Positions 31,401 through 40,330 of a stretch of 49,652 bases of DNA are shown in pieces. The position numbers and the translations under genes are program-made. Source of the stretch: CAZMSQ01 sp964569025 (GTDB lineage Bacteria; Bacteroidota; Bacteroidia; Chitinophagales; Saprospiraceae); the NCBI GenBank assembly GCA_964569025.1, contig CAZMSQ010000015.1, positions 1 to 49,652 on the forward strand, read 5' to 3'. The notes beneath the pieces were generated by a model, which did no database searches, had not been told where the DNA came from, and worked only from the letters and a program-made list of their open reading frames with translations. Position 1 is the first letter of the stretch. Every line of letters starts with the position of its first letter.

Positions 31401-34400
31401 ATGAAAAAGAAGAACCAGGAAATCTGGGCCGGTACCGAGGACAAGCTGAATTCCAGTGAGTGGAAAGAAGTCGCCGGCAAGGAGTTCAGAGATTCTCCGA
31501 CGGCAGATGACCTCTCCGGTGTGACTGCCAACCGGAGGGATTTTCTCAAACTGATGGGATTTGGTCTCGGTGCGGCAACCATTGCTGCAGGCTGTGATAC
31601 ACCTGTGCGGAAGGCCATTCCTTATGTGGTCAAACCCGATGAAATCGTGCCCGGGGTAGCCAGCTACTATGCATCAACCTATGCAAATGGGGGAGATTAT
31701 TGTGCAGTTTTGGTCAAGACTCGAGAGGGACGGCCTATCAAAATCGAGGGAAACAGCCTCAGTCCTGTGACCAAAGGCGGAACGCATGCCAGGGTACAGG
31801 CTTCTGTGCTTGATCTTTACAATACGAACAGAATCAAAGACTGCGGCTCAGTCAATGGTAATGAGGTAGTCCCTATGTCGTGGGCTGATTTGGATAAAGT
31901 TGTCGGAGCGGACCTGCAAAAAGAAGCCCAAATAAGAATTGTTTCGAAGACCATTCTAAGCCCGAGTGCGAAGAAAGCACTTGCTGAGTTTCAGGCCAGC
32001 TACCCAAATACAAAGGTGGTTACCTACGACCCGGTTTCTTCATCAGCCATGCTCCTGGCAAACGAACAGTCGTTCGGACAACGTGCCATCCCTGCGTATC
32101 ATTTCGACAAAGCGCAGGTCATTGTTAGTTTTGGTGCCGATTTTCTTGGTACTTGGATTTCTCCTGTCGAGTACGCCTCGCAGTATGCGACCAATCGGAA
32201 GGTGAAAGGCTCAGATACCAATTCACTCTCGTGGCATGTGCAGGTTGAAAGTGCCATGACACTGACTGGATCGAATGCAGACAACAGAATTCTTGTGAAG
32301 CCTTCTGAACAGGGCGTGGCCATCGCTGCGCTATACAACGAATTGGCTTCAAAGAGCGGTGCGCCAACAGTCAGCGCACCGGCAGTAAACGAGAAGGCAA
32401 AAGCTGCCCTGAAAAGAGTAGCTGAACGTTTGATGGCAAATAAGGGGAAATCCCTCGTTGTCTCAGCATCAAATAACACCGGTGAACAAATTCTCGTGAA
32501 CGCGGTGAATGATTTACTCGGCAACTATGGTCAGACCATCGACTTTACTGAAGCCTCTCACCAGCGGCAGGGTATCGATCCGGATGTGCGTGCACTGGTC
32601 CGGGAAATGAATGGGGGTAGTGTCGATGCTCTTTTCGTGATGGGAGCAAATCCTGCTTTCGACCTGCCTGACGCTTCTGCTTTCATTGAAGGGATGAAGA
32701 AGGTGCCGCTGCGGGTTTCTTTCAATACCATGATGGATGAAACGACCTCTCGTTGCAATTATGTTGCCCCAGACCATCATTACCTCGAGTCTTGGGGAGA
32801 TGCTGAGCCACGGCGCGGCCACTTCAGTCTGATGCAGCCTACGATTGCTCCGCTGTACCGGACACGTCAGGCCCCTGAAACCCTGCTTCGCTGGGCAGGC
32901 AGTGCGAATCTGAATACTTCAGCAGACCAAGCTTATTACGAATATGTCAAGTGGGTCTGGCAAACAGATATGTTTCCAACTCAGTCGGCCTTTGCAACCT
33001 TCCGTGGTTTTTGGGAGCAAGTGTTACACGATGGCGTGTACCACGCCGATCAAACCCCTGTCACGGTAGCTTTTAATGCGAATATCAGTCAGGCTGCTTC
33101 TAAAATATCAAAGCCAAATGCTGGTGGATTGGAGGTCTCCCTCCATGAATGCGTCAATATGGGTAGTGGGGAAGGGGCCGATAACCCCTGGCTTATGGAA
33201 ATGCCGGATCCAATTACACGGACTGTTTGGGGGAACTACCTGATGCTCCCGCTTTCATATGATGCTGATAAAAACGAATTCATTGCCCTTAATGGGTTGA
33301 AGAATTTCATGGACAAGGCGGATAAAGCCGATTTGCAGGTGGGTGGCAACAGTGCACAATGTACGGTTGTACCCCAGTTCGGACAGATGGCAGAAACCGT
33401 CTCCATCAACCTTGGGTACGGTCGTGAGGTTTCCGGCCGCTGCGGCGTTGGTGTCGGAGTAAACGCCTGGCCATGGCTGTCTGTCGATGGCGACGGTCAT
33501 ACTCAGTACTACGCGACCGGAGCAAACCTCTCGGAGAGGACAGGTCAGGATGATGAATTTGCGTGTGTGCAGTACCATCACACAATGGGTGTGACGGGCG
33601 AAGTCGATGGAGAAGAAATAAATGTCGATGAGCGCGCAGCTATTAACTTTATTTCGACCGGATATCAAGGTTCACTGACTAACCGCTCCATTATCTTCCA
33701 GGGGAGTGCCGATGAGTTGGATGAGCTCACAGCTCATATCCACGAGAAGCGCAGCGAATACCAAAAGCTGAACGACAATACACTGTATCCCGATTATTCC
33801 GGGATATACGGACAGGGGCATCATTGGGGAATGTATGTGGATCTCAATGCGTGCACTGGTTGTGGGGCTTGTACAGTTGCCTGTATGGCTGAAAACAATG
33901 TGCCGGTGGTCGGTAAGCGCGAGGTGCACCGGCACCACGAAATGACCTGGCTGCGGATTGACAGGTATTTCTACGGAGATGCTGAAAATCCAAACACAGT
34001 CTACCAGCCGCTGATGTGCCAGCACTGCGACAATGCGCCGTGCGAGAATGTCTGTCCGGTGAACGCCACCAATCACAGCAGTGAGGGTCTGAATCAGATG
34101 GCCTACAACCGTTGTATCGGAACCAGGTACTGCGCCAATAACTGTCCCTACAAGGTGAGGAGGTTCAATTGGCTGGACTTCAATACCGCAGATGTATTCC
34201 CGGCCAACGAAAACTATCCGTTTGAATCTGATGAGCCATTCTACGCTGATAATATTGTGAGAATGGTATTGAACCCGGATGTCACTGTGCGGTCCAGAGG
34301 TGTGATTGAAAAATGCAGTTTCTGCGTGCAGCGCATTCAGGAAGGAAAGCTGACAGCCAAGCGCGATGAGCGGAGGCTGAGAGACAATGACGTGAAGACG

Positions 34401-34583
34401 GCCTGTCAGACATCATGCCCGACTGGCGCCATTGTATTCGGTGACCGTAACGACAAGGAAGGCCTTTTGAGCAAGCGCATCGAATCTCCGCTGGTATACC
34501 GTGTGCTGGAAGAAGTGAATACCCAGAGTTCTGTATTCTATGCGGCCCGCGTGAACAATAAAGACCAAAAGCTTGAAGCCTGA
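31401..34583 (+). CDS. actB: Alternative complex III subunit ActB, molybdopterin-oxidoreductase-like/Fe-S fusion
   Basis: Largest ACIII subunit, 1060 aa, periplasmic. It begins with a long n-region and twin-arginine motif NRRDFLKLMGFG (R45-R46), followed by AAGC (C65), compatible with Tat export and perhaps lipid attachment. The middle (about 80-760) resembles molybdopterin oxidoreductases but such ActB domains bind no molybdenum. The C-terminal ferredoxin-like domain carries four cysteine clusters: ACTGCGACTVAC (from C818), MCQHCDNAPCENVCP, CIGTRYCANNCPYK, and CSFC with CQTSCPTG, enough for three 4Fe-4S and one 3Fe-4S cluster or similar. It passes electrons between the ActC quinol site and the hemes. 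Start at ATG 31401. Confidence 0.94.
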   Translation: MKKKNQEIWAGTEDKLNSSEWKEVAGKEFRDSPTADDLSGVTANRRDFLKLMGFGLGAATIAAGCDTPVRKAIPYVVKPDEIVPGVASYYASTYANGGDYCAVLVKTREGRPIKIEGNSLSPVTKGGTHARVQASVLDLYNTNRIKDCGSVNGNEVVPMSWADLDKVVGADLQKEAQIRIVSKTILSPSAKKALAEFQASYPNTKVVTYDPVSSSAMLLANEQSFGQRAIPAYHFDKAQVIVSFGADFLGTWISPVEYASQYATNRKVKGSDTNSLSWHVQVESAMTLTGSNADNRILVKPSEQGVAIAALYNELASKSGAPTVSAPAVNEKAKAALKRVAERLMANKGKSLVVSASNNTGEQILVNAVNDLLGNYGQTIDFTEASHQRQGIDPDVRALVREMNGGSVDALFVMGANPAFDLPDASAFIEGMKKVPLRVSFNTMMDETTSRCNYVAPDHHYLESWGDAEPRRGHFSLMQPTIAPLYRTRQAPETLLRWAGSANLNTSADQAYYEYVKWVWQTDMFPTQSAFATFRGFWEQVLHDGVYHADQTPVTVAFNANISQAASKISKPNAGGLEVSLHECVNMGSGEGADNPWLMEMPDPITRTVWGNYLMLPLSYDADKNEFIALNGLKNFMDKADKADLQVGGNSAQCTVVPQFGQMAETVSINLGYGREVSGRCGVGVGVNAWPWLSVDGDGHTQYYATGANLSERTGQDDEFACVQYHHTMGVTGEVDGEEINVDERAAINFISTGYQGSLTNRSIIFQGSADELDELTAHIHEKRSEYQKLNDNTLYPDYSGIYGQGHHWGMYVDLNACTGCGACTVACMAENNVPVVGKREVHRHHEMTWLRIDRYFYGDAENPNTVYQPLMCQHCDNAPCENVCPVNATNHSSEGLNQMAYNRCIGTRYCANNCPYKVRRFNWLDFNTADVFPANENYPFESDEPFYADNIVRMVLNPDVTVRSRGVIEKCSFCVQRIQEGKLTAKRDERRLRDNDVKTACQTSCPTGAIVFGDRNDKEGLLSKRIESPLVYRVLEEVNTQSSVFYAARVNNKDQKLEA

Positions 34584-34622
34584 AAGGCTGAAATTATTCA
34601 ACGACACTAAACCACAACGCTG

Positions 34623-36053
34623 ATGAGCGCTATAGTCTCTCCAATACGGACACCACTGATTAATGGCGGAAAATCGTACCACGATATTACAGAAGACCTC
34701 TGTCGGGCAACTGAGCGGACGCCGAATGTATATTGGGTGATCGGATTTTTGGTTTCCGTTGGCCTCCTCGGTTTCGGTGTGTTCTGTATTCTGTGGACCA
34801 TCTGGTTCGGAATCGGAACATGGGATTTGAACAGAACCATTAACTGGGGGTGGGACATCACGAACTTTGTATGGTGGATTGGTATCGGCCATGCCGGGAC
34901 TTTGATTTCTGCCATTCTCCTCATTTTCCGCCAAAAGTGGCGTACCGGTGTCAACCGCGCGGCTGAGGCCATGACTATTTTTGCAGTGATGTGTGCGGGT
35001 CTCTTCCCGCTGATTCACATGGGACGGATCTGGCTGGCCATTTTCATTTTCCCGTATCCAAATACCCGCGGGCCGCTTTGGGTAAACTTTAATTCGCCCC
35101 TCCTCTGGGATGTATTTGCCATCAGTACATACTTTACGGTATCACTTCTTTTCTGGTATACCGGTCTGGTCCCAGACTTTGCAACCGTGCGTGATCGTGC
35201 GAAAGGTCTCCGCAAGCGTTTTTACAGTTTCGTTGCCTTCGGCTGGACCGGGAAAGCCAAGCACTGGCAAAGATGGGAGTCGCTCTCACTTGTGCTCGCC
35301 GGTCTTGCGACTCCTCTGGTTCTCTCTGTGCATACCATTGTGAGTTTTGACTTTGCGACTTCTGTGATTCCGGGCTGGCACACGACTATTTTCCCTCCAT
35401 ACTTCGTGGCCGGAGCGATATTTTCAGGGTTTGCCATGGTGCTGACGCTGATGATTATTACCAGAAAAGTACTTGGTATAGAGGAGTACATTACGATTAA
35501 CCACATCGAATCCATGAACAAGGTCATTCTATTGACCGGTTCGATTGTCGGGGTGGCCTATCTGACTGAGTTGTTTATTGCCTGGTATTCAGGATACATT
35601 TACGAGCAATTTGCTTTCTACAACAGGGCACTTGGTCCGTACTGGTGGGCATATTGGGGAATGATGGGCTGTAATGTGATTTCGCCTCAGTTTTTTTGGT
35701 CGAAAAAGCTCAGAAGGAGTATTTCAATGACCTTCTTCCTTTCTATTGTTGTGAATATCGGGATGTGGTTTGAGCGCTTTGTCATCATTGCAACTACCCT
35801 TGCCCGTGATTATCTTCCATCCAGCTGGAGCTGGTATGTTCCTTCCTGGGTTGAGATTGGAATTTTTATTGGAACAATCGGTCTGTTCTTCACGCTGTAT
35901 CTGATATTCACTCGCGTGGCACCCGTGGTTGCAATTGCTGAGGTGAAGAGTATCCTGAAGACAGCCGGTGATCAATACCTCGGTGACAGTGCGAAGCATG
36001 CACCCCATTACGAATTTTACGACGAAAAGAAACCAGTCACAGCAGAACACTAA
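34623..36053 (+). CDS. actC: Alternative complex III subunit ActC (NrfD-like)
   Basis: Integral membrane subunit of 476 aa in the NrfD/PsrC family with about ten helices; site of quinol oxidation in ACIII. Conserved parts include WGWDITNFVWWIGIGHAGTLIS, IHMGRIWLAIFIFPYPN, the long helix pair around SVHTIVSFDFATSVIPGWH, and NIGMWFERFVII. Starts at ATG 34623, 39 bases after actB. Its paralogue ActF lies downstream in the same operon. Proton translocation by this subunit is proposed for the family rather than shown here. Confidence 0.95.
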   Translation: MSAIVSPIRTPLINGGKSYHDITEDLCRATERTPNVYWVIGFLVSVGLLGFGVFCILWTIWFGIGTWDLNRTINWGWDITNFVWWIGIGHAGTLISAILLIFRQKWRTGVNRAAEAMTIFAVMCAGLFPLIHMGRIWLAIFIFPYPNTRGPLWVNFNSPLLWDVFAISTYFTVSLLFWYTGLVPDFATVRDRAKGLRKRFYSFVAFGWTGKAKHWQRWESLSLVLAGLATPLVLSVHTIVSFDFATSVIPGWHTTIFPPYFVAGAIFSGFAMVLTLMIITRKVLGIEEYITINHIESMNKVILLTGSIVGVAYLTELFIAWYSGYIYEQFAFYNRALGPYWWAYWGMMGCNVISPQFFWSKKLRRSISMTFFLSIVVNIGMWFERFVIIATTLARDYLPSSWSWYVPSWVEIGIFIGTIGLFFTLYLIFTRVAPVVAIAEVKSILKTAGDQYLGDSAKHAPHYEFYDEKKPVTAEH

Positions 36054-36090
36054 TTCAAGACATACATCTTACTGTCTAACTGTACCATTT

Positions 36091-36621
36091 ATGAAAAAGG
36101 AGAAAACCGAGGTTTTGTACGGTCTGTACGATGACGAAGAGCAACTCATGAAAGCCGTTGCTCATGCCAGGGAGTCGCATCTTGATATAATGGAGGTTTA
36201 CACTCCGTTTCCAGTGCACGGACTCGATCCTATACTTGGGTTGAAGGAGAGCCGTCTCCATATCGCCGGCTTCGTGTATGGTGCCATCGGCACATTGACT
36301 GCATTTCTGTTTATGACCTGGGTTTTCACCCGTGACTGGCCTATTATTTTCGGAGGAAAACCATATTGGTCTGTTCCCGCTTTTATCCCAATTACCTTCG
36401 AGCTGACTGTGCTTTTTGCCTCTATCGGGATGGTGGTCACCTTCTATACCATTTGTGGTATGGGGCCTGGTGTTCAGAATCCGATTTTGGATGACCGGAT
36501 AACTGACGATAAATTCTGTATCGCATTCGAGGCGGATGGTTTTGACGAAGAAGAATTGTCCCGCCATCGCTCATTCTTGTCTCAATCAGGTGCCTCAGTG
36601 GTAAATGCAAAAACACTCTAA
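36091..36621 (+). CDS. actD: Alternative complex III subunit ActD (DUF3341)
   Basis: Membrane subunit of 176 aa with two helices (about residues 60-82 and 98-122) and soluble ends, typical of DUF3341. Motifs: VLYGLYDDEEQLMKAV at the N-terminus, PFPVHGLDPILGLKESRL just before the first helix, and FGGKPYWSVPAFIPITFELTVL. The open frame reaches back into actC, but the ATG at 36091 gives the usual KTEVLYGLYDD start, 37 bases after actC. Structural subunit without cofactors, contacting ActC and ActF in known complexes. Confidence 0.94.
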   Translation: MKKEKTEVLYGLYDDEEQLMKAVAHARESHLDIMEVYTPFPVHGLDPILGLKESRLHIAGFVYGAIGTLTAFLFMTWVFTRDWPIIFGGKPYWSVPAFIPITFELTVLFASIGMVVTFYTICGMGPGVQNPILDDRITDDKFCIAFEADGFDEEELSRHRSFLSQSGASVVNAKTL

Positions 36622-36662
36622 TCGCTTTCGGCAAATCCGAAAGGTATCAGAACGTAACACAC

Positions 36663-37604
36663 ATGAATTACTCATACCTCACATTGATCAAGGCGATTAT
36701 TTTGGCTGTTGTAGTCGCGGCTTTCGCATCGTGCAGCCCTTCTTCAGCAGATAATCCAGGGACTGAATATATGCCAGACATGTATCATTCCATCGCCTAT
36801 GAATCAAACTATTACGATTACTACTCCAATAATACCTGGGGCAGCGAGAAGGAATATTACAAGATAGCAGCACCCCGCGAACCTGTTGCTGGCACGGTAC
36901 CCAGAGGATATGCCGGGCAGACTGCTCAAGGTGGTACAGCCATCAAAGCGGCGTTGAAAGGAGGGAATACGTTGAATGCTGTTTCGGTGCCGGTGAATGG
37001 CAGCGTGCCATACGCTTACGCGAATACCGAAGATGAGCGTGCAAGAGCTACTGCTGAGTTGATTGCTAACCCATTCCCCATTACAGATGATGGACTGGCG
37101 GCTGGAAAAGAATTGTACGTCATCTTTTGTGGCATCTGCCACGGTGACAAAGGAAACGGAATTGGATATCTCGTGAATGAGGAATCAAATAAAAATGTCA
37201 AGTATCCGGCTCAACCCGCAAATTTTCTGTCAGATGAATTTGTGGCAGCTTCCAATGGAAGGTATTACCACGCAATCATGCACGGAAAGAATGTGATGGG
37301 AGGATATGCCGACAAGTTATCTTATGAAGAGCGCTGGCAGGTCATTCACTACATTCGGTCACTTCAGGCAAAAGATCGAAAGCTGGCCTATTCTTCTTCC
37401 GAGAATACCCTGAACGAAGTAGATGTCCCTGGTGTGCTGGTTGCTTCTCCTGAAGTACTCTTTCAAGATCCTGAGCATGTAAACTGGGGTCCATCCTCTC
37501 ATGATGATCACGGACCTGACCACGGCCACGATACTGATGGCCACAGTGAGGGCAGCCACCATGAGACTGGAAATAGCCATCACGGCGAACAGGGACAGCA
37601 CTAA
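36663..37604 (+). CDS. actE: Alternative complex III subunit ActE, lipid-anchored mono-heme cytochrome c
   Basis: Mono-heme cytochrome c of 313 aa. The N-terminus is a lipoprotein signal with lipobox FASC (C24). A region of aromatic residues follows (ESNYYDYYSNN). The heme motif CGICHGDKGNG is near residue 159; a methionine ligand may come from GKNVMGGYADKL. The last 35 residues are rich in His, Asp and Gly (SHDDHGPDHGHDTDG...), probably a metal-binding or disordered tail. The heme likely delivers electrons to the oxidase or to the ActA hemes. Start ATG 36663, 41 bases past actD. Confidence 0.93.
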   Translation: MNYSYLTLIKAIILAVVVAAFASCSPSSADNPGTEYMPDMYHSIAYESNYYDYYSNNTWGSEKEYYKIAAPREPVAGTVPRGYAGQTAQGGTAIKAALKGGNTLNAVSVPVNGSVPYAYANTEDERARATAELIANPFPITDDGLAAGKELYVIFCGICHGDKGNGIGYLVNEESNKNVKYPAQPANFLSDEFVAASNGRYYHAIMHGKNVMGGYADKLSYEERWQVIHYIRSLQAKDRKLAYSSSENTLNEVDVPGVLVASPEVLFQDPEHVNWGPSSHDDHGPDHGHDTDGHSEGSHHETGNSHHGEQGQH

Positions 37605-37655
37605 ACACAGGTTGATACACATTGACCGAATACAATATTTACAAGCCTACGAATA

Positions 37656-38966
37656 ATGAACACATTCACCTTTCAGACCAGCCAACGGAACTTCTGCTAT
37701 GCGCTCATCGCGATTGGCCTGTTGAGCATGGGCTTGACTTTCATAGGCGATGATGCCTATCATTCCAGATTCTGGTCGAATTTCCTTCTGAATTCAACAT
37801 TCTTCACAGGGATGTCGTTCGTGGCCCTTTTCGTGATTGCTGCCTTCATGCTGGCTTACGCCGGATGGTATGTCCAATTTAAGCGAGTGTGGGAATCTAT
37901 GTATCAATTTCTGCCGGTCGGTCTCATTTTGATGCTGGTGATTGCAGGAGGGTTGTTCATGGGTTACCATCATCTCTATGAGTGGAACGACAGCGCCATC
38001 GTTGCTGAGGATGTCATATTGCAAGGGAAAGCCTCTTTTCTGAATAAATACTGGTATACTTTCGGAACCCTCCTGATTGTCGGCAGCTGGTTCTTTTTAT
38101 TCGGGCGCCCGCTCCGCAAACTGTCGCTTGCGGAAGACCGCGAAGGAACCACCGACTTCCGCCATCACCGCAAAATGAAAGTCTACGCAGCTGTTTTTCT
38201 GCCAGTTGCCGGTTTTACAAGCGCCGCAATGATCTGGCAGTGGGTCATGTCACTCGATCCGCATTGGTATAGTACGTTGTTTGCCTGGTATGCGACCGCA
38301 AGTATGTTCGTAGCAATGATGTCGCTGACGGTAATGTTACTGTACTATCTCAAAGGGCTTGGATATTTTCCGACTGTGACAAAAGAGCATATGCATGATA
38401 TTGGCAAATATGTGTTTGCCTTCAGTGTTTTCTGGACATACTTGTGGTTTTCTCAATACATGCTGATTTGGTATGCCAACGTGGGAGAAGAAACGGTCTA
38501 TTTCAAGGAGAGATTGAACGAATATCCGGTTCTGTTTTATGGGAATCTGATCATCAATTTCATTCTTCCATTCTTCATTTTGATGCGAAACGATACCAAG
38601 CGTAAACAGGGAAGCTTGATTTTTGTCGCTGGAGTTCTGTTTCTCGGTCACTGGTTTGATTTCTTCCAAATGGTGAAGCCAGGAGTTGCAAAGTATGCTG
38701 CGCATCTTTCCCATATGGGGCATGGTGGCGATCATGGTCACGCTGCTGAGGGTGCTGCTCATGCAGCTTCAACTGCAGCAGGGTTTGTGTATCCGGGATT
38801 GCTCGATGTTGGAACTATGCTTGGGTTTCTTGGAATTTTCCTACTTGTATTTTTCCGGAGCCTCGCGAAGGCCCCGCTGATTCCAGCTCGTGATCCATAT
38901 ATCCAGGAAAGTTTGCATCACGTTGTCTGGTACGACGATGATGCTGAAGCCAGTGTGGCTCATTGA
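37656..38966 (+). CDS. actF: Alternative complex III subunit ActF (quinol:cytochrome c oxidoreductase membrane subunit)
   Basis: Integral membrane subunit of 436 aa, paralogue of ActC, with about ten helices. Diagnostic parts: FIGDDAYHSRFWSNFLLNSTFF near the N-terminus, MVMSLDPHWYSTLFAWY-type segment (VMSLDPHWYSTLFAWY), YWFSQYMLIWYANVG-like stretch (WFSQYMLIWYANVGEET). A His-rich loop, HMGHGGDHGHAAEGAAH, lies between the last two helices (about residues 352-370). It carries no recognised cofactors; a proton-path role is proposed for the family. Last of the act genes, coxB follows after 92 bases. Confidence 0.93.
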   Translation: MNTFTFQTSQRNFCYALIAIGLLSMGLTFIGDDAYHSRFWSNFLLNSTFFTGMSFVALFVIAAFMLAYAGWYVQFKRVWESMYQFLPVGLILMLVIAGGLFMGYHHLYEWNDSAIVAEDVILQGKASFLNKYWYTFGTLLIVGSWFFLFGRPLRKLSLAEDREGTTDFRHHRKMKVYAAVFLPVAGFTSAAMIWQWVMSLDPHWYSTLFAWYATASMFVAMMSLTVMLLYYLKGLGYFPTVTKEHMHDIGKYVFAFSVFWTYLWFSQYMLIWYANVGEETVYFKERLNEYPVLFYGNLIINFILPFFILMRNDTKRKQGSLIFVAGVLFLGHWFDFFQMVKPGVAKYAAHLSHMGHGGDHGHAAEGAAHAASTAAGFVYPGLLDVGTMLGFLGIFLLVFFRSLAKAPLIPARDPYIQESLHHVVWYDDDAEASVAH

Positions 38967-39058
38967 TAATTGTAAAAGATTCGTCAGGTTTACGGGTTTG
39001 CGAATCCTGACGACCTGGCTCTTGTTAACCTTTAGAAAGTGCCGAAAATTTATCAGCA

Positions 39059-40246
39059 ATGACTTTACTCATTATTCTGTTTTGCCTGATTCTGATCATC
39101 GTAGTCGCTGTCCAAATTGGCCGACTGACTGAGTTGGCGAATAAGATTCGTGGCGAGGAAGCTGCTCAGTTTGAAAGTAACCGATGGAATGGTGCACTTT
39201 CGCTGGTGTTTCTCGTCGTGTTTCTGGGTGGAACCATCATATCCTCAGGCTATTATGGCAAGTATATGCTTGGTTTCGGTCCCTGGGTTTCCGCCTCGGA
39301 ACACGGAGGAGCGCTTGACAGCATGTTCAAATGGACACTCTTTTTTACAGGTGTGGTTTTCGTACTGACGCACATTGCTTTGTTTTGGTTTGCCTGGAAA
39401 TACCGTGGCCGCAAGGGACACAAAGCTCGTTTCCTCCCTCACAACGATAATCTGGAAATCATTTGGACAGCTGTTCCTGCCATTGTGATGACATTTCTTG
39501 TCATTAAAGGGTTGGATGCATGGAATGATGTGATGGCAGATGTCCAGCCGGATGAAGAGTATATCGAAATGGAGGCCACCGGGTATCAATGGGGATGGAT
39601 GCTGAGGTATCCGGGCCCGGATGGCAAGCTCGGGGCACGTGACTACACGCTCATTAATTCAGGGAATAACCCATTGGGGCAAGACTGGACTGATGTCAAA
39701 AATCTGGATGATTTCCACCCGACGGAAGTTGTTCTTCCTGTCGGTAAAAAGGTGAGGGTCAGGATTACCTCTCGTGACGTTCTCCACAACTTTTACCTTC
39801 CACATTTCCGTGTGAAAATGGACGCCGTACCAGGCATGCCCACATATTTCACATTTACCCCTAAGTATACAACTGAAGAATATCGGCAGTTACTTGGGGT
39901 GAAGGATAATATGGGGAACCCGAAATATCCGGAGTGGTACGAAATTGACTCTGAAGATCCGGATGGTCGGAAAAAGTTCCAGACGTTTAATTTTGAGCTT
40001 GCATGTGCAGAATTGTGCGGAAGGGGCCACTACAGTATGAGAAAGATTGTGCGTATTGTTTCTGAGGAGGAATTCCAGCGGTGGGCTGATGAGCAGCAGA
40101 GCTGGTACTTGCTTTCAGTGAGGAACACAGACGACGATCCATACAAGGGGCAGATGCTGACTATTGACGTTGAGGAGACGGATGGTGGTGATGGTGAATC
40201 AGATGAACAACAGACAGAAGATGCAGACGAGAATCCTGCTGATTAA
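39059..40246 (+). CDS. coxB: Cytochrome c oxidase subunit II
   Basis: CuA-bearing subunit of the aa3-type oxidase, 395 aa, longer than usual. Three hydrophobic helices (about residues 1-20, 45-65 and 92-115, the last two being the canonical hairpin with NLEIIWTAVPAIVMTFLVI just after) precede the periplasmic cupredoxin domain. CuA ligands are all present: H243 in VLHNFYLP and C316-x3-C320-x3-H324-x2-M327 in CAELCGRGHYSM. YQWGWMLRYPG carries the electron-entry tryptophan. The C-terminal 35 residues are acidic and disordered. No fused cytochrome c domain, so ACIII cytochromes must feed CuA. Confidence 0.96.
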   Translation: MTLLIILFCLILIIVVAVQIGRLTELANKIRGEEAAQFESNRWNGALSLVFLVVFLGGTIISSGYYGKYMLGFGPWVSASEHGGALDSMFKWTLFFTGVVFVLTHIALFWFAWKYRGRKGHKARFLPHNDNLEIIWTAVPAIVMTFLVIKGLDAWNDVMADVQPDEEYIEMEATGYQWGWMLRYPGPDGKLGARDYTLINSGNNPLGQDWTDVKNLDDFHPTEVVLPVGKKVRVRITSRDVLHNFYLPHFRVKMDAVPGMPTYFTFTPKYTTEEYRQLLGVKDNMGNPKYPEWYEIDSEDPDGRKKFQTFNFELACAELCGRGHYSMRKIVRIVSEEEFQRWADEQQSWYLLSVRNTDDDPYKGQMLTIDVEETDGGDGESDEQQTEDADENPAD

Positions 40247-40330
40247 TTTCAGGAGGTCATGCGAACCATTTTGGCACCAATTATATTTCAGATTCTGAAT
40301 AATACATTCAACGAATAAAAACGCAAAACT

